DNA of 64,000 nucleotides from Capsicum annuum (taxonomy: Eukaryota; Streptophyta; Magnoliopsida; Solanales; Solanaceae). Under the pieces are notes generated by a model. That model did not search any database. It was given only the letters and a program-made list of their open reading frames with translations, and was not told where the DNA came from. How positions within the stretch are numbered: the first letter of the stretch is position 1; every line of letters begins with the position of its first letter. A program made the translations under genes and the position numbers. Below, piece after piece: positions 1-12,735 of the stretch. The stretch lies in assembly GCF_002878395.1 (NCBI RefSeq), contig NC_061111.1, forward strand, positions 29,045,844-29,109,843. The letters are read 5' to 3'.

Positions 1-2235
1 TTTTCTATTTCCTTTTTCCTATCTATTTCTTCATTTTCTCTTTCTATTCTTACCATAGCTATCAATTTATCTTCTATCCCCAAAGGACCACAAGCTAACC
101 CAAGCTGGTACCTGTTGTGAGCTCTGAACAAGGTAACATAGAATATACGCAGAATTTACTAGAATGCCATAAGGTTTTAAATCATATTTTTGATAATGTC
201 TGTAAAACAATACTAAAAATACTGAGACAAACAACTGTCAATAACAACTAGAAAACTGACCAAGTATCTGTACTAGTATGAAAGCCTCTAAACTGACTGA
301 CTGTGGAGTTGATAGGACAAGCCCCCAACTAACTCTGACTGACTAGATAACTCAACTACCAACACATTGAATATAAGATAACTCAGCCTTGAAGGATGAG
401 GACCCACCACCGTTGACTACTGCTGATAGGTTGATCTATCTAAGTGCGGTCAGGAACTCGAGCATCCGAACCTATGATATGAGACATCATAGTGCAAGAA
501 ACGAGTATGCAATCAGTACTTTGAATGTACTGGTTTACTAAATAGGGTTAGGCTAATATGCATGGTTTCATGTGCATAAGTAATAATTGACTGAATGAAT
601 AGCAATAGGTACTGAATAGAATGCATAAAATCTGTAAATGCATGAAATCTGTAGATACTAATGGATGCATAACCAAGCATAAAACATATTCTGAATATAG
701 TCTGAAAACTGAAATACTAAGTACTGATAAATGAGTAACTGATATCTGTATGCTATGGTCAAGCAAACCAAAACTGAATTACTGAGCTGAATACTAGACT
801 GAGACTGTGGGAGCTATCATGCAACCGACATAAACTATGTGAGCTATCATAGAGTCCAACGTCTGACCTACGTTGAGCAAGGTTGTTTTATCCCTTCCAT
901 CTGAATAAAACCTGAACTGTATTGATCACTAAATTGACCACATATTGGGTAAAGGGAAACACTCTCTGGTGAGACCCTTAGATCTATGGTAGCAGGTAGT
1001 TTCTGGGGAAGTAGGACGCGTTGAACCCACACTTCCCACTCGGTACTAAATTCTACTCCCAATTGAAGGAAACTGAATTACTAACTGGTGCATGCACTGA
1101 CAACTGATGAGCTCAGGTCATGATATATTAAAAACGACAATGCATACATATTCTGGGGTAATTATTAACCTTAAATAGATTATGATGACTAATTGGATGA
1201 AAATACTTATGGTTTATCTGAAAAGATTCTGAAAAAACTAAACTAAGTAAACAACTAAATTTTGGGTATTCAAAACCCCCAGGACTCGATAGCAATGATA
1301 GTAATATCATACTAAAACTTTGAGGACATGATATATAAGCATTTATTCAAAACTCATTCTTGCAGGCATTTTATCGAACACTTGCAATGCATGGTTTAAG
1401 TTAAGCATGGGATTAGTTTTAAAACTTGCAGTAATAGCATGATTTCAATAATAAAATCACCAATTAAGGCTAAAATCACTGAACAACACTATTCAAACAT
1501 GTGGGATTTAATAACAACGAAAACTACGTATACACATGGTATAAAAATCGAAATTGATGAAGTTTCATGGATGTAATTCATAAAAACACGTAAAAACCAT
1601 AACTTTGATCTTGAAAATGGGTTCTTGGACCCCATGGGTAAAAAATATCCATAGATGAACATCCAACATACCTCAAAAGCTTGAATCTTGAAAGAGGGTA
1701 ACTTTTCTTAAAGGTTCTTGAATGGTGATGCTTTAGTTCTTGAGTTTTCTTGAAGAAGTGCTTAAATCCTATTCTGGGGAGGTGATCTTGAGAGGAACCC
1801 TTATTTTTATGCTATGGATGAATATGGAGTTATTTTCTTTGATTTGATGTAATTAGGTGTAAGAAGAGTGGAAAAAGACCCCAAAATCCCTTTAAAAACG
1901 GCTTTAAATCGCTAAACGGAGGTGCGGGACGGTTTGGGCGATGAACTGTCACCCTGGGGACTAACAAACCATTGCTTTATGGCCAAAAAAGGGACTTACT
2001 GCCTCAGTTGCGACGGTTCGTCGGCCTTTCCGTTGCACTTTGGCAGTTCGGAAAGCTAACTGTAAAACTGTCATAACATTTTACTCCGATATCGGATTTT
2101 GGCGAAATTGGTATCGTTGGAAAGCTAATTTAATTATCTATCTGTTGGTGGGTCATGAGCTCAAAAATTCGTAGTATAACAAAAGATATTCTTTTTTGAA
2201 GCTGATTATAATAATATCCTTCTCAAGAATTCAAT
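1..2235 (-). mobile_element. Decayed gypsy-type LTR remnant, left part outside window
   Basis: No coding sequence is visible. Several blocks match, in reverse complement, the LTR at 9,497-11,915: about 450-520 against 11,455-11,575, about 1,035-1,075 against 10,840-10,890, 1,258-1,300 (CCCCCAGGACTCGATAGCA) against 10,630-10,675, and 2,100-2,135 against 9,620-9,655. The order of blocks is conserved and inverted, so this is a second, diverged copy of the same LTR family. The left end lies outside the window. The right end is eroded, with no clear TG or CA terminus, so 2,235 is only where visible similarity fades. Strand is given relative to the other copy. Confidence 0.6.
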
Positions 2236-3803
2236 CGGTAAGAGATGTTTTGATTCCCCTAATAGCTAGGACGTATTTGAGGCCTTAATACTCATCAAAC
2301 TAGGTCATAAAACTACCAAAACACTATAATTTATTTTTCATGAGCTTGGAGCATGGTTCTAATATTGATTTGAATTCTCGGGGTATTACAATAATGGTAC
2401 GTTTCTTTTTTATCTTTTTCTGCGTTGACATTGTGATACGTGTTGAAATTCAACAGTCAGGGCTTACATTGATCGGATTGATTGCTCATCAGTTAAGAAT
2501 TCTATTTCTCTCTATTTTTTCTCTTTAATTTCTCCTAAGTTCCCATTTAAATGTGGTTTCTCTTCTTATATAAGAGGGAATTGCAAGCTCCTTTCGATCA
2601 CATGCCTGCGTAGCATAACTTTAATTTTGATATTTTCTAATTATCTTGGCGGAATTTTACCGTACTTAATAATGTTGATGTGTGTCATTTTCTAATTAGA
2701 AAAAATAGCCAGCTTACTTTTATATTCCTTTGAAAAAATTAAATATATAAGTGATTACTCCATCATCATTACTCATTTGTAACAAGTGATTATCCTACCT
2801 TCTCCTTTGTGCCAAGGAGCTGTATATCTTATTTTACTTTAATAAAGATGGGGGAACCGGTCCACTATTTGTCACTCAGAGATTGCCCTCAACTTTGTCA
2901 AAAAGAAATTTGCTTTTTTTACTAGTGTATGTGTGAATGACACTTGCTTTGGTTAAATATAATGATGCAACTTTTGAGTAATCAAGTATGGAAAGCATAA
3001 CTTAAAATATATTATCATTAAATAAAGTGATTCCATGAATGGATGTCATTTTTCACGTTTAACCCCACCCCCACGCCACCGCTCCCTGCCGTTGTTCCCA
3101 TCTCAATATTTTTATAAAAAAAATTCATCATATCACTATTTAATTTATTATAACTATATAAATTGAGACGGAGAGAGTAATATTTTATTATTTTTCAACT
3201 TAATATATAATATATATTTTACACATTTAAAAGTTCTTTTTATTTTTTTAAACTTCGTGTCAAATCAAATTAGGTCATTCTTTTTTAAACGGAGTGTGTA
3301 TATAAATTGCTTTCTTTTTTTTATCATCATTTCACTCAGTAATAGAAATGTCAATTACGATCATTCCTTTCCACTAAAATTAATTCATATCCTTTATCAT
3401 TTTGTCACTTGAATAGCCAGGTTGAAGTATATTAAAAGCTTTTGAACATGTACGTATCTGTATATTACTCATATAACAAAGTTTTAAAATTTATGCGTGG
3501 CACGTCAATCACTGTGGCGGATTTATAATTTTATTTTTTTAAAAAAGGAGTAAACACAGGAAGAAATCAAGGAAATTCAGCATCTACTGCTTATATGTAA
3601 AAATAACTTTAACCTTTGATATACGGTGTAAGTTTTTGCTGGCTTTTTCACATATCTGCACAACAGATATATAGCGCATGTGGTGGATATGTTTATTTGT
3701 GTTTGTTGTTTCTATGGATATTTATGCTAATAATTTTCCCCATTTTTACTGAATGACAACAATAGAAACAATCAGCCATGCATGTGTATAACGTTAGTGT
3801 ATG
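2236..3803. other. PPO upstream region, AT-rich, no gene seen
   Basis: I find no convincing coding sequence here; one open frame of 62 codons at 2,340 has no recognisable motif. The stretch at about 3,165-3,305 contains GACGGAGAGAGTA and AAACGGAGTGTGTA, which look like eroded Stowaway-type MITE ends. The last few hundred bases should hold the PPO promoter, but I can name only the TATA box. Confidence 0.4.
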
Positions 3804-3812
3804 TATATATAA
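3804..3812 (+). promoter_or_regulatory. TATA box of the PPO gene
   Basis: TATATATAA lies 46 bases before the PPO start codon. That spacing would put transcription start near 3,835-3,845 and leave a very short leader. The start codon context, AGCAATGG, is a good plant context. Confidence 0.6.
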
Positions 3813-3857
3813 TGGTCAAAACCCTTCAAAGGAAAAGCACTCAATATCCTATAAGCA

Positions 3858-5653
3858 ATGGCTTCATCTACTCTACTGTTGTGCACCACCAAAACTCCCT
3901 CTTCTAATTCCTTAACCAATTTATCTTTCTTTTCAAAACCCTCTTGTCTTTTTGTCCATGGAAAACGTAACCAGGAACATTTCAAGGTTTCATGCTGCAT
4001 GGGCGAGCATAACGAAAAAATGAACTTTGATAGAAGGGATCTCCTTTTGGGTTTAGGAGGACTGTATGGTGCTGCCAATCTTGCACCATTAGCCTCTGCC
4101 TCAGATAAACTTACAGATGAACCCATACCAGCTCCTAGTCTGAAAACTTGTAGTACCGCCTACATAGAGGGTAATATACCGGTACCATATAGTTGCTGCC
4201 CACCGCCTTTACCAGATGGTATGGCTATGGACGATGTTCCATATTATGAGGTTCCTGAATGCAGCCAGCTCCGTGTCCGAACTGCTGCACAGGTTGTTGA
4301 TCAGGATTTCATAGACGATTACAATGACGCCATTAGTATAATGAAGAATCTAGATGCATCTGATCCTCGTTCTTTCCAGCAACAAGCAAACATCCATTGT
4401 GCTTATTGCAACGGTGCTTACACTACTGTTGGTGGAAAAGACTTGCAAGTTCACTTCAATTGGCTTTTCTTCCCTTTCCATAGATGGTACTTGTACTTCT
4501 ATGAGAGAATCTTGGGATCCCTCATCGGTGAATCAACTTTCGCTTTGCCATATTGGAACTGGGACAATCCAGACGGCATGTACTTCCCATCCATGTTCAA
4601 TCAACCCAATACATATCCTGACCTATACGACACAAACCGTAGTGTGAACACCCAGAATGGAACCTTTATGGATCTTAATTATGTCAACACAGAGGCCCAA
4701 ACTGCAACTCAAAGCCAGCTGTTGTCTAATAACTTAACAGTAATGTACCGTCAAATGATAACTAATGCTCCAACCCCGCTGACCTTCTTTGGTGAAGCTT
4801 ACCCTCTGGGGACTGTTCAACATCAGGATTTGGAACAATTGAAAACATGCCTCATACACCTGTCCACCTTTGGACTGGTACTAACCCCGGAACGAAATTG
4901 AGTAATGGTAACACCTCTTACGGTGAGGATATGGGTAATTTTTACTCGGCTAGTATAGACCCTGTTTTCTCTGGCCACCACGCCAACGTAGACCGGATGT
5001 GGAATATATGGAAATCATTTGGAGGGAAAAGAGTGGATCTCACACAAACAGATTGGTTAGAATCTGCCTTCTTCTTCTATGATGAAGATTGCAACCCATG
5101 GCGTGTCAAAGTCCAAGACTGTTTGGACACTGTCAAGATGGGGTACTGTTACGCGCCAATGGCAACTCCGTGGGTTAGCTATAAGCCACAGAAAAAGACC
5201 ACGAAAGGAAAGCTGGATCCAAGTTCAGTTATGGCAGCCGAAAGCATATTCCCTCTCTCGAAGTTGGACAAAGCCATTTCCTTTTCCATAAAGAGGCCAG
5301 CTACGTCAAGGAGTCAGCAGGAAAAAGATGAAAAAGAGGAGATCCTAAAATTCAAGGGTATCAAGCATGATAATAAGGAGTATTTAAGATTTGATGTGTT
5401 CCTCAACGCAGACAAGACAGTGAACACAGACGAGCTTGACAAGATTGAGTATGCAGGGAGCTATACCAGCTTGCCACACGCTCATAATGCATCTCATGAA
5501 TTTGTGCCCAGGGTATTCAACCTGGCTATTACTGAACTGCTGGAGGACAATAAGTTGGAAGATGACGCCACTATTGTTGTTACTGTTGTTCCAAAGAAGG
5601 GATGTCAAGTGCTTTCCATCCAAAGTGTCAACATTGAACTTCTTGATTGTTAA
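3858..5653 (+). pseudogene. PPO: Polyphenol oxidase (catechol oxidase), intronless, one frameshift
   Basis: The product would oxidise o-diphenols to o-quinones in the thylakoid lumen (family knowledge). Residues 1-85 form a bipartite plastid signal: a Ser/Thr-rich transit peptide, then twin arginines at 59-60 before a hydrophobic stretch ending in LASAS, typical of Tat-pathway lumen import. The CuA site is complete: His180, thioether Cys184, His199 and His208. The CuB site, MPHTPVH plus [10 protein letters not shown], is present at about 4,847-5,000. A DWL domain follows (TDWLESAFF, about 5,050-5,200) and then a KFDV domain (YLRFDVFLN, about 5,380-5,650). The reading frame changes between about 4,806 and 4,832: the first frame runs on to a stop at 4,901, while homology resumes in the frame containing GTIENMPH. 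Either one base is missing or two are extra. The 329 codons before and 268 after are otherwise open, near the usual family length of about 590. This is a young pseudogene or a sequencing error. As read, the product loses CuB and would be inactive. Confidence 0.93.
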
Positions 5654-5683
5654 GTCCCCCTATCTTCTTTCTACTTAATTATA

Positions 5684-5689
5684 AATAAA
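5684..5689 (+). terminator. Poly(A) signal of PPO
   Basis: AATAAA lies 31 bases after the PPO stop codon, in an AT-rich stretch. It is the canonical near-upstream element and fits the expected 3' end. Confidence 0.6.
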
Positions 5690-7039
5690 GCGTTGTCTTT
5701 CAAGAAAATCTTTTCTCTCTATATACACACACACTAGTTTCTACGTACGTGCCATGCACATAATACCTAAGCTGAGAATAGAACGAGGAATAAAAAAATG
5801 GAGATATTAAGATGCATGTAACCCAAGCAAATTTGCATGAAATATATGTTGAATTAAGGGGGGGAAAGTATAACTAATCAACAAAAGTAATATGGAATAC
5901 AATGTATGTAACTCAACTAAATAAATATGGTTGATTACAGAGGCTTCGCCTGTTTGGATTACAAATTTTACTGAATCTGATACCCTTGACCTCAAATCAG
6001 TATTTGTCTCATCAAATTCATCAACTATATATATATATATATATATTTTATTTAGGACTTAGTAGCTCAAAAGAGTTATTGATGACCCAAACTCATAAGC
6101 TTCAAATCTTTCAATATTTTCATCAAACATTTTTTATGTCTTCAATTTAGAGTAGGATTTCTAGAACAATCAACTGCAGTGCTTAACCTTCTTGTCGCAT
6201 GGATCCCTGAATTTAATATGTTAAGATTTTTTTAAAACATATACATAAAGACCTAGTCAGAAACCATGAATTTACGTACCCTATTCTTTTCCATATAAAT
6301 TCGCAACTGCTTGAATTCTACTGCCAATGACCCAATAGAGCGCATATTACAGTACAGAGCTGATATTTGGATAGCTAACATATATAATGGGTTCAAATTA
6401 TGTTTGGTCAAGGATCCGAAGTTGTACTAAAAAAACAGTTTTGATTCCATGTTTGCAGTTTTTGGTTTATAAGACTCCTCCACATAGCACAAAGTCACTA
6501 TCCTCAGTACAATCACTCCGCACTTTCAAAATTTAATTTATTCACATGTATTGCAATTGATTGCATATTTCTTATATTTTGTTATCCATTGATTCCAACT
6601 TTCTACATAACATATTTAAGATCACTAGTTTTTTGGCACGTGTATGTCAAATCATGATCTAGTCGTAGATTGATCTGTTGTTGTCTCTGAATGAATGACT
6701 TTAGATCATGAGTGAAGTACCTCGACAAGATACCCTCTTTTGGAGTCGAATCCCTAATGAAGGCACTCTGATCGTCCCAAACAATGCACTCTGATTTTCT
6801 TTTGGCCCTTTTCCGTGTAATAGCTAATCGGTTGGCCACCAACGATGGCAAATCGGACACAGCTATAAGTCACTATTTCATTTCGATCTCTTATAAAGAT
6901 GTCCATATCGAAGAAAGAATGCATTTTACCAAAATAATGTAGTATAACACATGTTTTGGCTTGCCTGATAGAGGAATCATTTCAAAAATTATATCATAGA
7001 CTTTCTCTGTATCCTGGCTTTAAGAATCGTTGCATGGTC
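5690..7039. other. Intergenic, AT-rich, with a TA microsatellite
   Basis: No recognised gene. A (TA)n tract occupies about 6,026-6,047. A minus-strand open frame of 85 codons at 6,603-6,860 has ordinary composition but no motif I recognise. It could belong to the same decayed unit as the coiled-coil fragment at 7,040-7,310. Confidence 0.35.
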
Positions 7040-7310
7040 AACTTTTTTCATTTCAGTTTGGCCACCTCCACGGACAGATGACCAGCTTCCTAACAATATT
7101 TATCCATTTCTTCCTCTACTAAGGCAAGTTTATGGTCTTTATGTCCTCGACCTCGGAGGATTGAATGACTAAGCGCTTCCACAGAGCAAAGTTGAGTGTG
7201 CTTAGCCACAAGAGCTTTCTGAAGTTGTTAGCATTTATGGGTCAACTCTTCCTTCTCTTGAAGCACTCGTTGGATCCCTTCAGCAGTGAAAATACTAGCC
7301 TAAAAATAAG
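7040..7310 (-). pseudogene. Broken coiled-coil reading frame, unknown
   Basis: Read on the minus strand, this gives a charged, heptad-like sequence with pieces such as EGIQRVLQEKEELTHKC and LALVEEEMDKYC, interrupted by several in-frame stops. The style resembles C-terminal coiled coils of plant gag-like or mobile-domain proteins, but I cannot assign a family. It lies near a LINE fragment and has no promoter or splice context that I can see. A chance open frame is not excluded, although the density of E, K and L in one frame argues against that. Confidence 0.3.
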
Positions 7311-7734
7311 CCAAGCATTGAATTCAAATATGTGTGTTCTTGACCTCATATAAATTCAATTGTACCATTTTTCGGGTAAGCAATATTGAGAGAAAGCAAG
7401 AGAGCAAGAGAAACATAAATGACATAATGGACTGAGACAACAATATCAAGAAGGCCGAAAACTATTAGGTGTTATGAGTGTTAAATTTTTTATCATAGTA
7501 ATTCCTGGTGTTATATTTTGCAAAATCAACTTGATAATTATTTTGACTCTATCAAAAACATGGACTACTAAGATTTTTATTTGTTGATCTGCACATTCAT
7601 TTTTGCTTTATAAATAGCACTTTCAGTTACGAACTTTGCGACATTGACATTTTTATCATGTAGTAGGCTTCATCCCGTCCTGAGAAAACCCAATGGAAAT
7701 CAATGTCATTGCTAGAAGAAATTAGTTAAGGTTA

Positions 7735-8110
7735 GAGACAAAGCCGAACAACATATGTTGTGAATCCCTAATAAGGGCAAGGTGAGCTTATGGTGAGACA
7801 ATTGGTCAGATACAGGTGCTTTAGCTCATCAGGTTCAGCTTGATGGCCCATATATAAAGAAAATGTTACATGAGGTCTTGTGCAATGTTGCATGGAGCTT
7901 CCCTGAATTCATGGAACGGCCAGAATATCTCATTGAACTTCTTGCTCGAATGTCACTTGGCGAACGATCCCCTAGCTCTCGACAAAATCATTTGGAAATT
8001 GGAATGCGCTGGCGTTTTCACTACCTTTTCAGCTTGGAACTCTGTCAGACACACTACAGCTTGGAATAATATAGTAGGATTTCATAATAAAATGACAAAA
8101 ACTATAGATT
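7735..8110 (+). pseudogene. LINE reverse-transcriptase C-terminal fragment
   Basis: In shifting plus-strand frames one reads LW-DNWSDTGALAH near 7,790 and NDPLALDKIIWKLE followed by GVFTTFSAWNSVRH near 7,950-8,060. This order, a W-DNW block followed by IWKL then SAWN-R, is typical of the region after the reverse transcriptase in plant LINE ORF2 proteins. At least one frameshift and one stop separate the blocks. Neither a 5' part nor a poly(A) tail is visible, so this is a short internal relic. It is separate from the LINEs at 35 kb and 40-45 kb. Confidence 0.5.
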
Positions 8111-8759
8111 TCAATTTCGTTCATATCAACTGAAAGTGAAATAGTTTAAAGACCAAATATGAGATTTTTTCTAAAGGACAATATATATGTGAAACCATAT
8201 CTGAAAGGATGCATATCTAAAATCATGTGATCTGATTATCCAAAAACCATATCCGAAATGATGCATATCTTAATCATGCTATCTGAAACAATATCGTATT
8301 CATATCATACAAAATGTTTACTTTGTGATAGGATGAGAAAAATTGACTCATCATAAATGATCCACTTGACATAAAATGATCTTTTTCAGAAATAAATTGT
8401 CCAAGATTAATAATTTTAGATGTCTCTTTATAATAATTGTGAGGGAGAAAATGTGATAATATTAGATATTGACTCGTGTTAGTGCTAGTTATATATGAAA
8501 TGAACACCACAAAAAAATTAAAGGTTTGAAATGTTCATCCCTAATATTTCCCATTCGATACGTAGAAAGATATAGTCTAGGGTTTTAGATTTATTATATG
8601 AAGTATCAAGAGAAAATTGAAGGAAAGGTGTCTTTTAAGTCTTGAATAAAGAATTGGTGACATTGACCAACTTAAAGGGTCAAACATAATTAGGAAACTT
8701 GATTAAGTTAATTGTGGACTTGATTAATATTTTTCAAAACTTTCTAATCTTTTCAAAAA
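8111..8759. other. No gene seen
   Basis: AT-rich sequence with a short imperfect local repeat of AAACCATATCTGAAA and GATGCATATCT at about 8,190-8,285. I see nothing else that supports a feature. Confidence 0.4.
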
Positions 8760-9008
8760 TACAAATCAATCCAACCCACACCCCTCTTCAATCCAAATCA
8801 TCGACCGTCGCTCTCCTCTCTCTCAACAGCTTCTCTCAACCAACAGTTTTGCAAATTTCTTCTTTCAATCCCCGGCGACTTCAACCTCCAACGAAAAATA
8901 GTTGAGCTTCGAGTTTCTTTTCTAGTTCAATCGTCAATCAACGTGACAACCTTACTCTCTGACCACAACAACTTCGAATTCTTTATCGTTCCTTTTCTTC
9001 TTTCACAG
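8760..9008 (+). other. Possible 5' untranslated exon of the gene coded at 12.85 kb
   Basis: This is a CT-rich stretch, with runs such as CTCTCCTCTCTCTCAAC, typical of plant leader exons. It ends in TTCACAG followed by GTAAAA, a good splice donor. The next good acceptor in the right context is ATTTTAG just before the ATG at 12,849. I infer a leader exon plus a long intron. Without the later LTR insertion (9,497-11,915) that intron would be about 1.4 kb. No transcript evidence is available. Confidence 0.35.
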
Positions 9009-9284
9009 GTAAAAAATTACGACCTTTTTAGTTTTGAAGAAAATGAGGAACTTGAGCCAACTTCTCTTATAGTATTGGTTAACAATTTCAATATTTGTTG
9101 TTTTAATTTGAAATGCGGTCTGAATAAAACTCTAATTTTTGGTATTTCTTCTCTTCTCATCTCTTCTCTTTTGTTGTTAGATTTTGAAGTTTAATTAGTA
9201 GTACCCGTTGCTGGGTTGATTTATTATTGTTCTTGGTAAAAATGGTGATATTGTTGTTGTTATTCTGAACAAAATCATGCTACT

Positions 9285-9496
9285 ATTTTTTTTCTCCAAC
9301 GGATTATCCATCTGGTACAACATATTAACCATCTGATACAATAGATTTAGCTTATGATGCAATAGATCAACCATCTGATGCGACAGAGAAACCATCAGGT
9401 TAAAATTTGAATACAATAAATTAACCATCTAATGCAACAGATTAACCATCTGATGTAATAGATTAATCATTTGATGCAATAGAGGAACCATTGGAT
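9285..9496. repeat. Minisatellite, about 20-bp unit, left part
   Basis: Degenerate head-to-tail units of the type AACCATCTGATGCAACAG. The same unit continues at 11,930-12,160, so one array has been split by the LTR between them. Confidence 0.75.
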
Positions 9497-11915
9497 TGTA
9501 ACACCCCGTACTTTTACCTAGTTTAAATTCTTCTAAAAAATGTTAAAGACTTTCTTTAAAGATGAGTGCACTTTTATACATGTGAAATTTTCAAGATTTT
9601 GAATTTCTATTGTGTGAAAAATTGAATTAGCTTTCCAACGATATAAAATTCACCTAAATCTGACAATCGAGTAAGAAGTTATGGTGATTTTAAGTTTCAG
9701 TCATTAAACATCATCATTCAGGCTAGTAACGCGTTGCGGAGTGTGTTAAAATAGCAATTATCAATTTCCAGTGTTACTCTGTGATATTGGCGCATCGGGC
9801 ATATACCCAATTCACATTTGTCAATTTCCAGTGTACCAACGCGATTCCACCGTGTCGTGGTGCACATCCAGTTCACAAACAAAGTAGCAACACAATACCA
9901 CCGCGTCACGCCACCATGCAATTTCTCAGTAGTCTTTTTTTAGTGGCCTAGCGTGATAGTCGCGCCCAGGGTTAAAACAGTATTTTTCCATGATTTTATT
10001 CCGCCCAGATGTGGGATTTAAGCTCTAAAAACGTGTAAAACCCTTCATTATTCACTTTTCCCCAAAATTAAAAGGTAATTCTCTCTCAAGAAAACAAACC
10101 CTAGTTCAAGAATCAAGATCAATCCTCAAGAATCTCCCCAAGAACCTTCAAGAACTCTTCCTTTAAGGTATGTTAGATGTTTATCCATAAATCCTTACCT
10201 TCTATGGAGCTCAAGAATCCTTTTTCAAAATACAAGATTTATGATTTATGATTTTCATGTTTGAATTAGGTTGAATTCATGTTCATGATGTGGTTTGAGT
10301 TTTAATCTATGATTTAGATTACGAGTTTCAAGAATTGATTCTAGTATGTGTTGAATTACATGGTATTCATGATAAACCCTTCAATTTGTAAGTTGATTGT
10401 TGTAGCCATATTAATCCTAAGTGTTTATGATTTAATGAACCAAGTATGCTTCTTATATGTTTGATAAATCGTCTATAAGAATGAAATAATGCCATTATAG
10501 CATGCTAACATGTATTCCCCATTCATGTACAAGTTAATGCATTACAAGTGTTTGATGAAATGTCTCTATGAATGAATTATAACCAAGTGAACATTGTTAT
10601 GTTATTCAAGATTATGCTTTGCTTTAATTTTCATGCTATCGAGTCCTGGGGGTATTTAATACCCAATAATTTAGCTATTTATCTAGAGCCAGTGTCAGTT
10701 ACAGAATAGTATCTATCATGTCACGATCAGTAGTACTCTCATTCTGTTACAGAACTCAGTAGAATTTAGTCAGTTATAGAACTTAGGAAAACTAGTAATC
10801 TCGGTGAATTCAGTCCAGTTTAGTCCATTATAATGGTTTAGTGTCTTTCAGTTGGGAGTGAGATTCAGCACCGAGTGAACCCAAGGATGGGGGCTCACCT
10901 GCCAGCAGAGGGTGTGATCTTTAAAAGCAATCCTTGCATTTTAAAACTATGTATCCAGCATAGGTTGAGATATCAAACTTGCCAGTTGAGGGTTGATGAG
11001 GTACTCTACCTTCCAGTAGAGGGTACCACCATTCTCGTTTAGGGAACCTGCCTGTTAAGGGTTACTGACACCCTTCCAATTGGGGTTAAAAATTAGACCC
11101 CATCTCAGTTATCTTATCTTATTTGGGGCATGTCGGTTAGATGATTACCTCCCACTATTTCAGTTTTGGTCTCAGTCTTCAGAATAAAAATCAATTCAGT
11201 TCTATCGAATCAGGACTATCAGATACAGTCACTCAGTAATCAATAATTTATATTATCAGTGATCTCAAATTATCAGTATATTCAATTATCAGTTATTAGA
11301 TCCAGTTTCAGTATACTTAGTTACAATATGCAGAGTATGTTCAGTAGTTACAAATCCTCCATGTATGCTAATCTAACTCTTGCATATCATACAATTAGTT
11401 ATTGATCATGCATATAAACCCATGCATTCAACCTTACCTCATTTAGCATACCAGTATATTCCCACGTACTGATCGTATACCCGTTTCTTGCGCTATGATG
11501 TTTCATATCATAGCTTTAGATGCTCAGGATCTTGACTGCGCTTAGCCAGATTCAGCCAGCAGTAGCAAATTTAGCAGTGAGTCTTCATTTATCGAGGATA
11601 TGCTTTTATTTTAGTACTTTAGCTTAGCAGTATTTTAGTAGATGGAGTTAGTTAAAGGATTGTCCCATCAACTCTACTTTTAGACAAATTCAGTTAGAGG
11701 CTTTTTAGATTAGATTTTCAGATAATATTCTATTTTACAGATGCTATATTTTATCAGTATTTTAGTTGTTTTAAACCTTATGGCATTTCAGCCCATCATT
11801 CCACATTAATTACAACATTATTATTCAGTGCTCACAGCAGATATCATTCATGGGTTAGCTATGGTCTTTCAAGGTCGTAAGCATCGTGTGATGACTAGGG
11901 GGTTGGGTCGTTACA
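9497..11915 (+). mobile_element. Solo-LTR-like insertion, gypsy type, about 2.4 kb
   Basis: The element starts TGTAACACCCCG and ends GGGTCGTTACA, the TG...CA inverted termini typical of large-LTR chromovirus-type gypsy elements in nightshades. It contains no gag or pol. It interrupts a 20-bp minisatellite that continues on both sides, which gives good boundaries. The flanking five bases, TGGAT and CGAAT, agree at only three positions, so the target duplication has decayed or I am off by a base. A diverged inverted copy lies at 1-2,235. The simplest origin is recombination between the two LTRs of a full element. Confidence 0.7.
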
Positions 11916-11929
11916 CGAATAAAAACTCT

Positions 11930-12160
11930 GATGCAATAAATTTAGCATATGATGCAATATTTTAACCATCTGATGTAATAATTTAACCATCTGATCTAAT
12001 AAATTAAGCATATGTTGTAGATTAACCATCAGATGCAATAAATTTACTATCGAATGCAACAGAGGAACCATCATATTAAAAATCTAACGCAACAGATTAA
12101 CCATCTGATGCAACAGAGGAACCATCAGATTAAAGATTTGATGCAACAGATGATCCTCAC
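11930..12160. repeat. Minisatellite, about 20-bp unit, right part
   Basis: Continuation of the array at 9,285-9,496, with units like GATGCAACAGATTAACCATCT and variants with AGAGGAACCATCAGATTAA. The open frame across it, rich in Q, N and H, is a translation of the repeat and not a gene. Confidence 0.75.
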
Positions 12161-12294
12161 GTTGGATAAAATCCTATCAACTCTTTCAACAGGACATGTC
12201 CAAGACTTGATTTTTCTAACTGACCATTCATCTTTTACGACAGACGACCCTTCTGTTGGAAGAAATCTAAAAATATTGACCATTGATAACTATT

Positions 12295-12735
12295 CCAACA
12301 GATCACTCATATGTTGCAGCAGATGTGTAACATGTTGCACAAACCATTCATCTTTCTCAATAGATGAGTGATATGTTTTGTATTGTGGCAACATATTACT
12401 CAACCGTTGCTACAGGTTAGTTAACTGTTCCAATAAATCACTCATATGTTGCAATATATGTGTGATCTATTGCACAAACCATTCATCTTTCTCAACAGAT
12501 GAGTGATATATTTTGTATTATCACAATATATTACTCATTCGTTGCAACAAGTTATTTAATTATTCCAACAGATCACTCATATATTGCAACAGATGTGTGG
12601 TCTTTTGCACAGACCACTCATCTGTCTTAAAAGATGAGTGATATATTTTATATTGTTGCAACAGATTACTCATCCATACAATAAGTTAGTTATTTGGTGC
12701 AACAGATAACCTAATTGGTGCAACAGATGTGTGAT
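12295..12735. repeat. Tandem repeat, 135-bp unit, three copies plus partial
   Basis: Units start at 12,295, 12,430 and 12,565, each opening with a variant of CCAACAGATCACTCATATGTTGC. Each also contains a GTTGCACAAACCATTCATCT-like block and a GATGAGTGATAT block. The unit is internally built from GTTGCAACAGAT words, so it is probably a higher-order form of the neighbouring 20-bp minisatellite. Confidence 0.75.

Noticed and set aside
12054..12371. 105-codon frame rich in Gln, Asn and His
   Set aside because: It is produced by the 20-bp minisatellite and has no independent coding signal.
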